From positions 3,377,501 through 3,441,500 of the forward strand of contig NC_012796.1 of assembly GCF_000010665.1 (NCBI RefSeq): a stretch of 64,000 nucleotides of DNA, written 5' to 3'. Both the position numbers and the translations under genes were made by a program. This document shows, piece after piece, positions 1 to 9,341 of this stretch; position 1 is the first letter of the stretch; each line of letters starts with the position of its first letter. The stretch is from Solidesulfovibrio magneticus RS-1. GTDB taxonomy: Bacteria > Desulfobacterota > Desulfovibrionia > Desulfovibrionales > Desulfovibrionaceae. The notes below the pieces were generated by a model. That model saw nothing but the letters and a program-made list of their open reading frames with translations. It searched no databases and was not told the origin of the DNA.

Positions 1-1
1 C

Positions 2-1633
2 CTCAAGCTGCTGCCGGATTTCCACCGACACGGCCATGAAGATCCAAAGGCCATTTATCGCACGCCCATCTATCTTTGGCTGCGCCGCCTCGTGGTCTGG
101 TGCGTGAACCATCGAAAAACGGTCGTGTGCCTCACCTCCCTGCTCTTTGCCGCCTCCATCGTGGCGTTCTCCTTCGTCTCGCGCCAGTTCTTCCCCTCCT
201 CTTCCCGGCCGGAGCTGTTGGTCGAAGTGCGGCTGCCGGCCGGGTCCGCATTCAAGACCACGGCCAAGGCCGTGGAAGCCCTGGAAAGGGTTTGCCAGGC
301 GGACCGGGAGGTCAAGACCTCCACCAGCTACATCGGCTCGGGCGCGCCCCGGTGGTTTTTGCCCATGGCGCCGGAACTCCCGGACGTGAGCTATGGCATC
401 ATCGTGCTCAATACGGATGACGCCGCCTCCCGTGACCGCGTCAAGGCCCGCATCGAGGCTTTTGCCGCCCAGGGAGGACTGCCCGAGGCCAGGGTGCGCG
501 TGACCACGCTCTTTTTGGGCCCGCCGGTGGGCTATCCCGTGCAGTTTCGGGTCATCGGCCCCGACGCCAAGCGGGTGCGGGAAATCGCCTATCAGGTCCG
601 CGACGTCATGCGCGCCAATCCCCACACCACCGACGTCAACCTCGATTGGAACGAGCAGGCCAGGGCCATCCGGCTGGTGGTGGACCAGGACCGGGCCAGG
701 GCCTTGGGGCTGACCCCCCAGGACATTGCCGAATCCCTGCAGGCGCTGCTTTCCGGCGTCACCATTACCCAGGTCCGCGACGGCATCGAACTGGTCAACG
801 TCGTGGCCCGGGCCGTTCCCGAGGAACGGTTGCGGCCGGAAGTCCTGGCCGATTTGACCGTCAGCATCCGCAACGGCAAGATCATTCCCCTGTCCCAGGC
901 GGCGCGGCTGGAATACGTCTATGAGGAACCCATTCTCTGGCGGCAAAACCGCGATTTGACCATCACGGTCCGGTCGGAAGTCGTGCAGGGCGTGCAGGCC
1001 CCGGACGTCACTATGCAGATCGCGCCCAAGCTCAAACCCATCGTTGACGCGCTGCCGCCGGGCTACCGCATCGAGACCGGCGGGGCTTACGAGGAAAGCG
1101 GCAAGGCCAACCAGTCCATAGCCAAATTACTGCCCATGGCCGCCGGAGTCATGCTCGTCTTGCTGATGTTCCAGGTGCAAAGCTTCCCGAGCCTGTTTCT
1201 GGTGCTGACCACAGCCCCCTTGGGCTTGATCGGCGCGGTCGGCGCCTTGTTGCTCTTTGACCAGCCCTTCGGTTTCGTGGCCATGCTCGGCGTCTTGGCC
1301 CTGGCCGGCATGATCATGCGCAACACGGTTATTCTGGTAGACCAGATCGGCAAGGACATCGCGGAAGGGATGGAGGCCGGGGAAGCCGTCATCGACGCGA
1401 CCATCCGCCGGACGCGGCCGGTGGTGCTGACGGCCCTGGCCGCCATCCTGGCCATGATCCCCTTGTCGCGCAACATCTTCTGGGGCCCCATGGCCGTGGC
1501 CATCATGGGCGGACTCTTCGTGGCGACGGTGCTGACGCTGCTTTTCACGCCGGCCCTGTACGCCATGGTGTTTCGTATCGACAGGCCAGAAAAGCAACAA
1601 ACCACTATGGGGAGCGGACGAATTGCGCAATAG
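2..1633 (+). CDS. RND efflux permease, C-terminal part (cut by window edge)
   Basis: The frame is open from base 2, so the 5' part lies outside the window. What remains is about 540 residues: one transmembrane helix (WCVNHRKTVVCLTSLLFAAS), a long periplasmic porter domain, then a cluster of hydrophobic helices (LPMAAGVMLVLLMF, FLVLTTAPLGLIGAVGALLLF, MLGVLALAGMIMRN, VVLTALAAILAMIPL) ending in FTPALYAMVFRI. This is the second half of an AcrB/MexF-type proton-driven inner-membrane transporter that works with a periplasmic adaptor and an outer-membrane channel. The substrate cannot be read from the sequence. The C-terminus looks natural. It is GC-rich, unlike the sensory block that follows, and is probably host backbone. 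Confidence 0.93.
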   Translation, partial: LKLLPDFHRHGHEDPKAIYRTPIYLWLRRLVVWCVNHRKTVVCLTSLLFAASIVAFSFVSRQFFPSSSRPELLVEVRLPAGSAFKTTAKAVEALERVCQADREVKTSTSYIGSGAPRWFLPMAPELPDVSYGIIVLNTDDAASRDRVKARIEAFAAQGGLPEARVRVTTLFLGPPVGYPVQFRVIGPDAKRVREIAYQVRDVMRANPHTTDVNLDWNEQARAIRLVVDQDRARALGLTPQDIAESLQALLSGVTITQVRDGIELVNVVARAVPEERLRPEVLADLTVSIRNGKIIPLSQAARLEYVYEEPILWRQNRDLTITVRSEVVQGVQAPDVTMQIAPKLKPIVDALPPGYRIETGGAYEESGKANQSIAKLLPMAAGVMLVLLMFQVQSFPSLFLVLTTAPLGLIGAVGALLLFDQPFGFVAMLGVLALAGMIMRNTVILVDQIGKDIAEGMEAGEAVIDATIRRTRPVVLTALAAILAMIPLSRNIFWGPMAVAIMGGLFVATVLTLLFTPALYAMVFRIDRPEKQQTTMGSGRIAQ

Positions 1634-1787
1634 ACCGTACCGAACCCACTTGGCGTCAGACTCCCAGGATTTGCAGAGGCCCAGGGTTTTTGGGGCAGTT
1701 TCACTGTAAGCGGTCAATCAGGCCCTTCTTACGCCGCTTGAGTTTTGTGTCATGGTTTATTCCTACAGGAGGAAGACCATGGCCACA

Positions 1788-2129
1788 TCAGCAGCAGAGG
1801 GATGTTCCGAGAAGGCGGCATACTGGACTGAACATATTGCGGCTTGGCACAAGAGCGGCCTGAGTCAAGGGGCATACTGCCGGCGGCATGGTCTTTCTCA
1901 AAGTTCCCTGAGCTATTGGCGGAAGCGTTTAGGGGCAACGGACGACGTGGGAGTCGCGTCTTTCGTCACCATCGTCCCCGTGCCGCTGCTCGCGTCGGCT
2001 CAAGCAGACATGGCAACCGTACCTGAACCGCTGCTGGTACATGTAGGTGACGGCTTTCGCATCGAGATCAGAGGCGACTTCGCCGCGCCGGTGCTGGAAA
2101 AGCTTGTCCGCACGCTGACACGGCTATGA
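1788..2129 (+). CDS. tnpA: IS66 accessory protein TnpA
   Basis: Small protein with the IS66 TnpA/IS3-like helix-turn-helix pattern (EHIAAWHKSGLSQGAYCRRHGLSQSSLSYWRKRL). The helix AYCRRHGLSQSSLSYWR probably binds the element ends. I chose the ATG before ATSAAEGCSE because it fits the family start; an upstream in-frame ATG at 1752 adds 12 residues (MVYSYRRKTMAT...) and cannot be excluded, since AGGAGGAAGACC precedes the 1788 region. The stop overlaps the tnpB start by four bases (ATGA), the usual translational coupling in this family. Confidence 0.85.
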   Translation, partial: SAAEGCSEKAAYWTEHIAAWHKSGLSQGAYCRRHGLSQSSLSYWRKRLGATDDVGVASFVTIVPVPLLASAQADMATVPEPLLVHVGDGFRIEIRGDFAAPVLEKLVRTLTRL

Positions 2130-2479
2130 TGTCGCCGGTAAGCGGCGTCCGGGTTTACTTGGCTATGGGAGCCACAGACATGCGCAAGTTCATCGACGGG
2201 CTGTCCATCCTGGTCTCACGCCAGCTGCAACTCGATCCGTTCGCCGGTCACCTTTTTGGCTTTTGCAACCGCAGCCGGACGATCATCAAGCTGCTCTACT
2301 GGGATCGCAACGGCTTTTGTCTGTGGCACAAGCGTCTGGAGCAGCATGTGTTTCGCTGGCCAACCCGCGAGGCGGAGGTGCTGGCCATTGACTCCCGGCA
2401 ACTCGCCTGGCTGCTTGACGGTCTCGATCCCCTGGCCGTGACGGGACACTCCCGCTTGGAGTATTCGACGCTCTTTTAG
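2126..2479 (+). CDS. tnpB: IS66 accessory protein TnpB (Orf2)
   Basis: This 117-residue protein has the diagnostic IS66 Orf2 sequence: VYLAMGATDMRKFIDGLSILV, then LFGFCNRSRTIIKLLYWDRNGFCLWHKRLE and FRWP. The family is required for IS66 transposition, but its biochemical role is unknown. It overlaps tnpA by 4 bp and is full length for the family. Confidence 0.93.
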   Translation: MMSPVSGVRVYLAMGATDMRKFIDGLSILVSRQLQLDPFAGHLFGFCNRSRTIIKLLYWDRNGFCLWHKRLEQHVFRWPTREAEVLAIDSRQLAWLLDGLDPLAVTGHSRLEYSTLF

Positions 2480-2528
2480 GCAGTATTGCCTTGATTAAAT
2501 TGAATAATAGTGGGAAATTGTTCGGGCC

Positions 2529-4100
2529 GTGGACATCAATTCCCTCCCTGACGACCCTGGCGCACTGAAAGCTCTCATTGTCGACATGGCTGCCAGTCAG
2601 GCTGACCAGCAAGAGCACATCGTCCAACTTGAGCAGCGCCTTCAGCTCCTGAACCTGATCATTTACGGGCGAAAGTCCGAGAAAAAGCCCCGTACCGGCC
2701 AGGAGCAGCAGCTCTCCCTGTTCGACGAGGCCGAGCAGACTGCGGAGGAGCACAAACCGCAGACCTTCGTGGAGGCCTGCGCCCCGGCGAGCACCCGCCG
2801 CAAACGCGGCCGTCGCCCCATCCCTGCTGCTCTGCCCCGGGTAGAGATCATCCACGACCTGCCGGAATCGGAAGAGGCTTGCGCTTGCGGCGCGTGCCTG
2901 GTCCGCATCGGTGAGGAAGTCAGCGAAAAGCTCGACATCGTGCCGGCCAAAATCCAGGTCATCCGCCACATCCGGCCAAAATACGCCTGCCGGACCTGCG
3001 AAGGTGTGGAGGACGATGGGCCGACGGTGAAAACCGCGCCCATGCCGCCCCAAATCATCCCCCAGGGCATCGTGACCCCGGGCCTTTTGGCCCATGTCGC
3101 CGTTGCCAAGTATGCCGACACGCTGCCCCTGTACCGCCAGGAGGATCAGTTCGCTCGCCTGGGGCTGGACATCTCTCGGGGAACCCTGGCTGGCTGGATG
3201 ATCCGCGTGGCCAAGGCCTGCGAGCCGCTCATCGACATGATCATCGCTGCAATTCGTTCCGGTCCCATCGTCAACATGGACGAAACCACGGTCCAGGTGC
3301 TTGCCGAACCAGGTCGGGCCAACACCACGAAATCCTTCATGTGGGTTGCCCGGGGCGGAACACCGGGAAAACCGGTCGTGCTCTTTCGCTATCATCCGAG
3401 CCGGGCCGGCAACGTGGCTGCGGAAATTCTGGGCGACTTCAAAGGCTATCTGCAGACCGACGGCTACAGCGGCTATGAGGCCCTGGGCGAACGGGAAGGC
3501 CTGCGCCATCTCGGCTGCTTGGCCCATGTCCGGCGCAAGTTCGTCGAGGTCGAGAAGTCCGCTGGCAAGAAGGCCAAAGGCAGCACGGCCCATGCCGTCC
3601 TCGATCTGATCGGCAAACTCTACGGCGTGGAGCACCAAGCCGAAAAGCAGCAGCTCAATCCAGAGCAGATCAAGGTCCTGCGAGCCGAAAAATCCAGGCC
3701 GATCCTGGACAAGCTTAAGGCGCTGCTCGATGCCCGCGCCTCCACCACCCCGCCTAAGAGTCTGCTCGGCAAGGCCATCGGCTATGCCCTCAAGCAGTGG
3801 GACCGGCTCGTCGTCTATCTGGAAGACGGCCGACTGCGTCCGGACAACAACCTGGCCGAAAACGCCATCCGTCCCTTTGCCGTGGGCCGCAAAAACTGGC
3901 TGTTCTCAGGCCATCCGCGCGGAGCCGACGCCTCGGCTATCATCTACTCCCTCATCGAAACGGCCAAAGCCAACGGGCTGGAGCCATACCGCTATCTGCG
4001 CCACCTCTTCGAGCACTTGCCGGCGGCAACCACTAACGCCCCACGCAAGGCCCTCCTGCCCCAGGACATCGATCCACAAAGCCTGATCATCCCGGCCTGA
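2529..4100 (+). CDS. tnpC: IS66 DDE transposase TnpC
   Basis: This 523-residue protein starts at a GTG. It has an N-terminal coiled region (QQEHIVQLEQRLQLLNLIIYGRKSEKK), a basic linker, a four-cysteine zinc-binding segment (ACACGAC...YACRTCEG), and the DDE catalytic domain with VNMDETTVQV, LQTDGYSGYEAL, HVRRKFVEV and the C-terminal DNNLAENAIRPFAVGRKNWLFSG block carrying the catalytic Glu. It catalyses cut-and-paste movement of the element. Length and motifs look intact. Confidence 0.95.
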   Translation: MDINSLPDDPGALKALIVDMAASQADQQEHIVQLEQRLQLLNLIIYGRKSEKKPRTGQEQQLSLFDEAEQTAEEHKPQTFVEACAPASTRRKRGRRPIPAALPRVEIIHDLPESEEACACGACLVRIGEEVSEKLDIVPAKIQVIRHIRPKYACRTCEGVEDDGPTVKTAPMPPQIIPQGIVTPGLLAHVAVAKYADTLPLYRQEDQFARLGLDISRGTLAGWMIRVAKACEPLIDMIIAAIRSGPIVNMDETTVQVLAEPGRANTTKSFMWVARGGTPGKPVVLFRYHPSRAGNVAAEILGDFKGYLQTDGYSGYEALGEREGLRHLGCLAHVRRKFVEVEKSAGKKAKGSTAHAVLDLIGKLYGVEHQAEKQQLNPEQIKVLRAEKSRPILDKLKALLDARASTTPPKSLLGKAIGYALKQWDRLVVYLEDGRLRPDNNLAENAIRPFAVGRKNWLFSGHPRGADASAIIYSLIETAKANGLEPYRYLRHLFEHLPAATTNAPRKALLPQDIDPQSLIIPA

Positions 4101-4194
4101 CCTTCTGCCGCTGCCTGCTCACTCTGACAAGATGCGTCTTATTGAGCGCTTACGAGAATTCCAGTGCCTGCATCTTGTCATGAGGTGGCAAAAA

Positions 4195-5115
4195 TCAACA
4201 CTTACTGTGATCGACATCCAGTAATTGTTGAATAAACCATCCTAACCCGGGATCAGTGTCCATCAATTTATTCCAAATAAGGTACAAGCCAAAAGTGGGA
4301 AGTTCTACTGGAGCATCAACTATACGGGCACCAGAAAAGTCAGCCAAAATTTTAGCAACCTTTTCAGGAACTGAAGCAATCAAATTTGTTTTTGACGCTA
4401 TACTAGCAGAAGTAAAAAAAGAATGAGACATCACGACAATTTTTCGACTTAGACCAAGCTTATTTAGGTAGTCATCGATAAAGCTTGAATTCACACCAGG
4501 GTGATATGTCCTAACGTGTCCAAAAGACACATAATCATCCAATGACAAAGCATCCCCTTTAAAGAAATTATTTTTGGACACCAAACAAACCATTTTTTCA
4601 TCAAACAAAAGTTTATTCGAAAATCCTTGCGGGACGCTTGTTATCCAGAATGAACAATCAAGTTCATTTTTGCTAAGAAGTTCCATTGTGTAGTTATTGG
4701 TTTGAAAAAGATTAAAAGACAACCCTGGCCCTGACTCAATCATTTTTTGCATAATATTCGGCAAAAAATACATAGCCTCCATTTCAGAAGCAGATACTTT
4801 AAAGCATCTACGACTCTCTGCCGGATCGAACGTTCGAATACTGTCAAGATTCATTAGGGGTATTAACTGATTTTGCAGAGATTTAAGCAAGTTTAATGCG
4901 CAAGCAGTTAAGCGATATCCTTTTCTCCCACCAGACCCATCTCGCACCAACAGATCGTCACCGAAAATATTTCGGGCTTTCAAAAGGACTTTACTCATAG
5001 AGGACTGACTCACATCGGCCACTTCTGCAGCTCGCGACACATGTTTTTGTTCAAGCAAAACAAGCAAAAGAGGCAACAAATTCAAATCATAACCACAACT
5101 ATTCCGCTGAATCAT
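4195..5115 (-). CDS. LysR-type transcriptional regulator
   Basis: 306 residues from an ATG preceded by AGGAG at good spacing; the in-frame extension upstream has no such site. The N-terminal winged HTH spans about residues 8-70 (LPLLLVLLEQKHVSRAAEVADVSQSSMSKVLLKARNIFGDDLLVRDG). A periplasmic-binding-like effector domain follows (residues 90-300). The HTH resembles the NodD/LeuO subgroup. It is divergent from the chemoreceptor gene across about 260 bp. The AT-rich composition matches the sensory block. The ligand is unknown. Confidence 0.85.
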   Translation of the reverse strand: MIQRNSCGYDLNLLPLLLVLLEQKHVSRAAEVADVSQSSMSKVLLKARNIFGDDLLVRDGSGGRKGYRLTACALNLLKSLQNQLIPLMNLDSIRTFDPAESRRCFKVSASEMEAMYFLPNIMQKMIESGPGLSFNLFQTNNYTMELLSKNELDCSFWITSVPQGFSNKLLFDEKMVCLVSKNNFFKGDALSLDDYVSFGHVRTYHPGVNSSFIDDYLNKLGLSRKIVVMSHSFFTSASIASKTNLIASVPEKVAKILADFSGARIVDAPVELPTFGLYLIWNKLMDTDPGLGWFIQQLLDVDHSKC

Positions 5116-5377
5116 ATAAACTATTCTCCTGAAGATATGGACACTTCTTACCCTACTCGCTAAAAGATACTGACGTAAAAAAAGCTTGATACACCTAAAC
5201 GCAAAATAATTGCAAGCGTAAATTATTCTAGCAAAAGACACAATTCACACGTTTCCATTCTAAACATAGAATATTTAAATTTTGAACGCTAATAAAATGC
5301 ATCGATTATTATCAAGCATCCACGACGGGTGTCACAAACTTCACCAGACACTATGTCTGCACAAGGGGGTCTACACA

Positions 5378-7468
5378 ATGAACAACATTAAAATCGGAAC
5401 GAGATTGATTACTTCATTTTTATTAATTTCACTGTTCACATGTATTGTTGGATATATTGGCTACAATGGAATCAAAGAAACTAAACTGTCTGCAGATAGT
5501 GTTACAAAAGTATTTTTACCGAGCATTGAAGCATTGGCACAAGTCAAATTCAATATGAGAAATGTAATACTAGCTCAACATATTTTATTAATAAAAGATA
5601 TTTCAACTGAAAAAAGGAGTGTTCAGTATCAAAACATAGAAAAAGCCAGAAAACTATACAAAGAAGGAATTGTTACTTACGAAAAACTCCCACAAACATC
5701 CGATGAGAAAAATGCTTGGGACGATTTCAAAAGTTATCTCGAAAAAGCAACAGCAGCAAACATGAAAGGGTTTGAATTAATAAAGGAATGGGAAAACGAC
5801 ATTTCAAACGACGATAAATATAAATTAGCACTGAAACATATTGTATACGACACTCCAGAAACAAACCAAAAACTATTTGAATCGATCGAAACTGTTATAA
5901 ACATTAATTCATTAAATTCCAAACTTGAACTTAAAAAAACTGACAGCCAGTACAATGATGTCTCAAAAGAGCTGGCGTTTGCCACCTCAATCTGCTCTAT
6001 ATCGGCCTTACTTCTCGGTCTTTTTTTAACAAAATCTATTATCAACCCAATAAAAAGAGGACTTATATTTGCTGAGCAAGTAAAGGACGGAAAATTCTCT
6101 GCACGTTTGGATCTAAAGCAAACTGACGAACTAGGCATTTTGGCTTCTAATCTAAATCAAGCTTTCGAAAAAGTAACTGAAAACATGTTTTGGTACGAAA
6201 ACATTATAAATGCTATTCCATTTCCTGTTTCAGTTACTGACAACAATATGAAATGGACATTCCTAAACAAAGCAGTCGAAGACATTGCAAAAGTCAAGGC
6301 TTCGGAAATGCTTGGAAAAAAATGCAACAACTGGGGTGCCAATATTTGCAATACAGATGACTGCGGAGTTCGTTGTGCAGAACGAGGAAATGGTCAAGGT
6401 AGATCATATTTTACTCAGCCACAGTTTCCTGGCAAAGATTTTTTAGTTGATTGTTCATTCATTTACAACAACAAAAATGAAAAAATTGGCCACATCGAAG
6501 TCATTCAAGACATAACTGTAGCTAATGCGATTAAAAAACAAGCAGAACAAGCCCTAAAAGATGGAATAGTCCAAGCAGCTCAACAGCTTGAGTCAATTGT
6601 GGAAGTGATTACTTCAGCGTCCGAAGAACTTTCTGCTCAAATCGAACAATCTAGCCACGGGTCAGAAGAACAAGCTCAAAGTATTTCAGAAACAGCAACT
6701 GCTATGGAAGAAATGAACGCCACAGTCCTTGAAGTTGCTAAGAATGCTTCAAATGCTGCCGGTACTGCCGATCAAGCTAAAACTAAAGCTGAAGAAGGCG
6801 CCAAGATGGTCGGCCAAGTAGTTCATAGAATTGAACAAGTCCAAAACCAATCCCAAGAAATGAAAGTTGACATGGACAATCTGGGCAAGCAAGCCGAGGG
6901 AATCGGACAGATTCTTAATGTTATCTCTGACATTGCTGACCAGACCAACCTTCTGGCCCTCAATGCCGCCATTGAAGCGGCCCGGGCTGGTGACGCTGGA
7001 CGAGGATTCGCAGTTGTCGCTGACGAGGTCAGGAAACTGGCCGAGAAGACCATGACCGCGACCAAGGAAGTAGGGAACGCGATCCGGGGCATCCAGGACG
7101 GTACCAAGAAGAACATTGAAAACGTGGAGCGCACCGGGAAAAATATCGAAGAGGTCACAAACCTTGCGACAAACTCCGGTGACGCCTTACGACAAATTGT
7201 CACGTTGGCTGAAAAAACTACAGATCAGGTTCGGTCTATTGCCACAGCGTCTGATCAACAATCAGCTACTAGCGAAGAAATTAATCGCAGCATTGAATCT
7301 GTTAATCGGATTTCAACCGAAACTGCTGACGCCATGCGTCAATCTGCTCAAGCCGTAGGCGAGTTGGCCAACCAAGCCCAGGTACTCAAACGTCTGATTG
7401 ACGAGATGAAATCTGACGGCTCGGATACGCGTGCTATCTCGGCATCTAGCCTAAAAAAACTCGGGTAG
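5378..7468 (+). CDS. Methyl-accepting chemotaxis protein with 4HB sensor and Cys-rich PAS
   Basis: The start is the ATG preceded by AAGGGGGTCTACACA; the earlier in-frame ATG adds a 32-residue leader without a good ribosome site. The order of 696 residues is: TM1 (about 9-30), periplasmic four-helix-bundle sensor, TM2 (about 198-220), HAMP, a PAS domain with several Cys ([18 protein letters not shown]), and the MCP signalling domain with hairpin tip [17 protein letters not shown] around residue 518. It would signal through CheW/CheA to flagella. The Cys-containing PAS is common in Desulfovibrio receptors and may sense redox state, which is inference. The 3' third is more GC-rich than the 5' part, suggesting domain shuffling. 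Confidence 0.93.
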   Translation: MNNIKIGTRLITSFLLISLFTCIVGYIGYNGIKETKLSADSVTKVFLPSIEALAQVKFNMRNVILAQHILLIKDISTEKRSVQYQNIEKARKLYKEGIVTYEKLPQTSDEKNAWDDFKSYLEKATAANMKGFELIKEWENDISNDDKYKLALKHIVYDTPETNQKLFESIETVININSLNSKLELKKTDSQYNDVSKELAFATSICSISALLLGLFLTKSIINPIKRGLIFAEQVKDGKFSARLDLKQTDELGILASNLNQAFEKVTENMFWYENIINAIPFPVSVTDNNMKWTFLNKAVEDIAKVKASEMLGKKCNNWGANICNTDDCGVRCAERGNGQGRSYFTQPQFPGKDFLVDCSFIYNNKNEKIGHIEVIQDITVANAIKKQAEQALKDGIVQAAQQLESIVEVITSASEELSAQIEQSSHGSEEQAQSISETATAMEEMNATVLEVAKNASNAAGTADQAKTKAEEGAKMVGQVVHRIEQVQNQSQEMKVDMDNLGKQAEGIGQILNVISDIADQTNLLALNAAIEAARAGDAGRGFAVVADEVRKLAEKTMTATKEVGNAIRGIQDGTKKNIENVERTGKNIEEVTNLATNSGDALRQIVTLAEKTTDQVRSIATASDQQSATSEEINRSIESVNRISTETADAMRQSAQAVGELANQAQVLKRLIDEMKSDGSDTRAISASSLKKLG

Positions 7469-7511
7469 TTCACCAACACAAATTCAAAATGAGGGATGGG
7501 CATAAGACCCA

Positions 7512-7874
7512 ATGACCTATCCCTCAAAAAAAATCATGCCATACGAAAACATAAAAGCTATTTCAAACAGCATTATCGGCAAAGAACGCCCAGTTCCATT
7601 CGAGAAAAAAGCTTTACTTGCGATGTACTTCTCAGAACTTCTTTCGATGAGTTTTTACGAGATAGAACAGATACTCGAATCAATAACTCGAGAAATAATG
7701 TATCAAATTATATATTTTAACAACCAGTTCGTAGAAGATATCTACACAAAATTTTCTAAATCTCAAATCGAAGAAATAATGTTGGCTATTTTCAACTACA
7801 TGGTCACTGCCAAAGAAGTTAACAGAAACTTGGATTTGCTTAATTCCGATGAAAAACTGACCATTGCTCAATAA
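7512..7874 (+). CDS. Small protein downstream of chemoreceptor, unknown function
   Basis: 120 residues, predicted mostly helical, with no family I recognise. It lies 43 bp behind the chemoreceptor gene in the same direction. GAGGGATGGG precedes the ATG; an internal ATG at 7536 is an alternative. The protein at 11393-11752 occupies the same position behind the second receptor and has the same layout (a KALLAMYFSELL or KSFLAIYFINLI segment near residue 40, then a helical C-terminus). The two are probably distant paralogues that serve their receptors. Confidence 0.6.
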   Translation: MTYPSKKIMPYENIKAISNSIIGKERPVPFEKKALLAMYFSELLSMSFYEIEQILESITREIMYQIIYFNNQFVEDIYTKFSKSQIEEIMLAIFNYMVTAKEVNRNLDLLNSDEKLTIAQ

Positions 7875-8760
7875 ACCTGAGCAAAACATGCAGTACACTG
7901 TGTCCCATCCTACATTGGTGATCCTCATGAAATCATTTAGTTGGCTGAAATTGGAAAGAAAATGTTTGCAGAACACTATGTCACTTTTCAGGCCTGGCCA
8001 GACCAATTCAACTGCCCCATCTACTGAAAATCAAAAGATGCAGCTTCCTGCATTTCAGATAAATAGGCCGTTTCAAGACAATAGACACCAAGCGGGGCTG
8101 AAAAATCGCAGGATCCTGCCATTGGACACGGGTGATTATGCTCCAAAATGTCATCTAGCCGGCCATCAGCTAAAAATCAAAAATTCCAGCAAACTGGACT
8201 TGTTAACTTCACTTACTTTTTCAGCTTTCTTCAAAGAGAACATATCAATCCCTTCCCTTGGGAGCTTTTGGGGATTGGGCTTCTCCTCGGACACCCCTCC
8301 CCCGCTCTCTACCGGACCATTCCTGGGCCTTTCCCACTCGTTCCCTTGTTGGGCTTCCCCTGGGCCAAAACCCCAGGAAATCACCGCGTACACCCAACGT
8401 CCGATTTCCATAGAGCTTTGTCTAGTCCGAAATTATATTGAACTGGACATAAGTCGAAAAAGACATGCTATTAATGCAGGAAGCTGCTTTTTGGCGCAAC
8501 TTTGAAAATACCACTTTGGACTCGTACATGCAACGCCTTTTACTAAAACATTTGTCTTGAAAAAGTTTTGCAGCAGAGGCAAAAAACAGATATACTTCAA
8601 ACTCCTATCAGTGTGCACCAAGTGACATGCGAGAGTCAATAGGCATTTTGCACTAAACTAAACGTCTTAGTTCAAGAATATCAACAACGTCAGGCTGCTT
8701 CATCGAAAAAACAGCACGGGCACTCATCCTGAAACCCGGAAACCTGACGGGGAGGAATCG
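7875..8760. other. Intergenic region with decayed module sequence
   Basis: No convincing gene. The open frame at 7864-8505 has low-complexity proline/serine-rich content and lies over a C-rich repeat (8276-8400), so I leave it out. Two stretches match the 58.86-59.05 kb region: the AAAATCAAAAxxTGCAGCTTCCTGCAT stretch near 8030 and the CTCGGACACCCCTCCCC...GCTCTCTACCGG stretch near 8298. This is a relic of the repeated module leader. The last 100 bases carry the promoter and leader of cheW. Confidence 0.55.
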
Positions 8761-9273
8761 ATGAAAGAACCAACAGAAAGTTGCGATGATCAGTACTTAA
8801 CTTTTACACTTGAAAAAGGGCTATACGCCCTAAGTATCAATCATGTAAGAGAAGTTCTTGAGTATGTGACAATTACTAAAATGCCGAGGACGCCGGACTA
8901 TATCTGTGGCGTTATTAATTTAAGAGGTCACGCAGTCCCAGTAGTCGATCTCAAAGTAAAGTTCGGCCTTGGACAAACCGAAAAAACCATCAATACATGC
9001 ATCATAATTACCGAAGTAAATTTTGAAGGTGACCAAACTGTGTTTGGAATTCTTTCTGATTCTGTCCGAGAAGTCTACGAAATGGATGAAGGACAAATCG
9101 AACCCCCGCCTAACATGGGTACTGCCATTCGAAAAGATTTTATAGTTGGGATGGGTCGATCAGATGATGTATTCATCATCATTTTAGATATTAACAAAGT
9201 CTTCAGTACGCAAGAACTTGCTAGCGTTCTTGATGCTGTCGGACAAGATAACCATTCCGCCATAGCTCTTTGA
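8761..9273 (+). CDS. cheW: CheW-type chemotaxis coupling protein
   Basis: 170 residues, a single CheW domain: LTFTLEKGLYALSINHVREVLEY, then ITKMPRTPDYICGVINLRGHAVPVVDLKVKFGL and FGILSDSVREVYEM. It links chemoreceptors to the histidine kinase CheA. The ATG follows GGGGAGGAATCG. It lies between two receptor genes, and CheV follows, but no cheA is in the window, so it must use a kinase encoded elsewhere. Confidence 0.95.
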   Translation: MKEPTESCDDQYLTFTLEKGLYALSINHVREVLEYVTITKMPRTPDYICGVINLRGHAVPVVDLKVKFGLGQTEKTINTCIIITEVNFEGDQTVFGILSDSVREVYEMDEGQIEPPPNMGTAIRKDFIVGMGRSDDVFIIILDINKVFSTQELASVLDAVGQDNHSAIAL

Positions 9274-9341
9274 TCTGATATTTAAGCTGATGCGTAGCAT
9301 GCTGTTCTTAAATCGCAAAATTTGCAACAACGGAGGGCAAA

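Larger units (their letters stand above)
1706..4153. mobile_element. IS66-family insertion sequence, apparently complete
   Basis: Three collinear genes (tnpA, tnpB, tnpC) lie between imperfect terminal inverted repeats. The left end reads GTAAGCGGTCAATCAGG and the inward-reading right end GTAAGCGCTCAATAAGA. IS66 elements normally make 8-bp target duplications, but the 8 bases left of the element (GTTTCACT) do not match those on the right (GAGAATTC). The element therefore sits at a rearranged junction between the GC-rich pump gene and the AT-rich sensory block. Confidence 0.9.

Noticed and set aside
2286-3638. 450-codon minus-strand frame across IS66
   Set aside because: Antisense shadow of tnpB and tnpC in GC-rich DNA.
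7864-8505. 213-codon open frame
   Set aside because: Proline/serine-rich low complexity, overlaps the C-rich repeat and the end of the preceding gene, no ribosome site.
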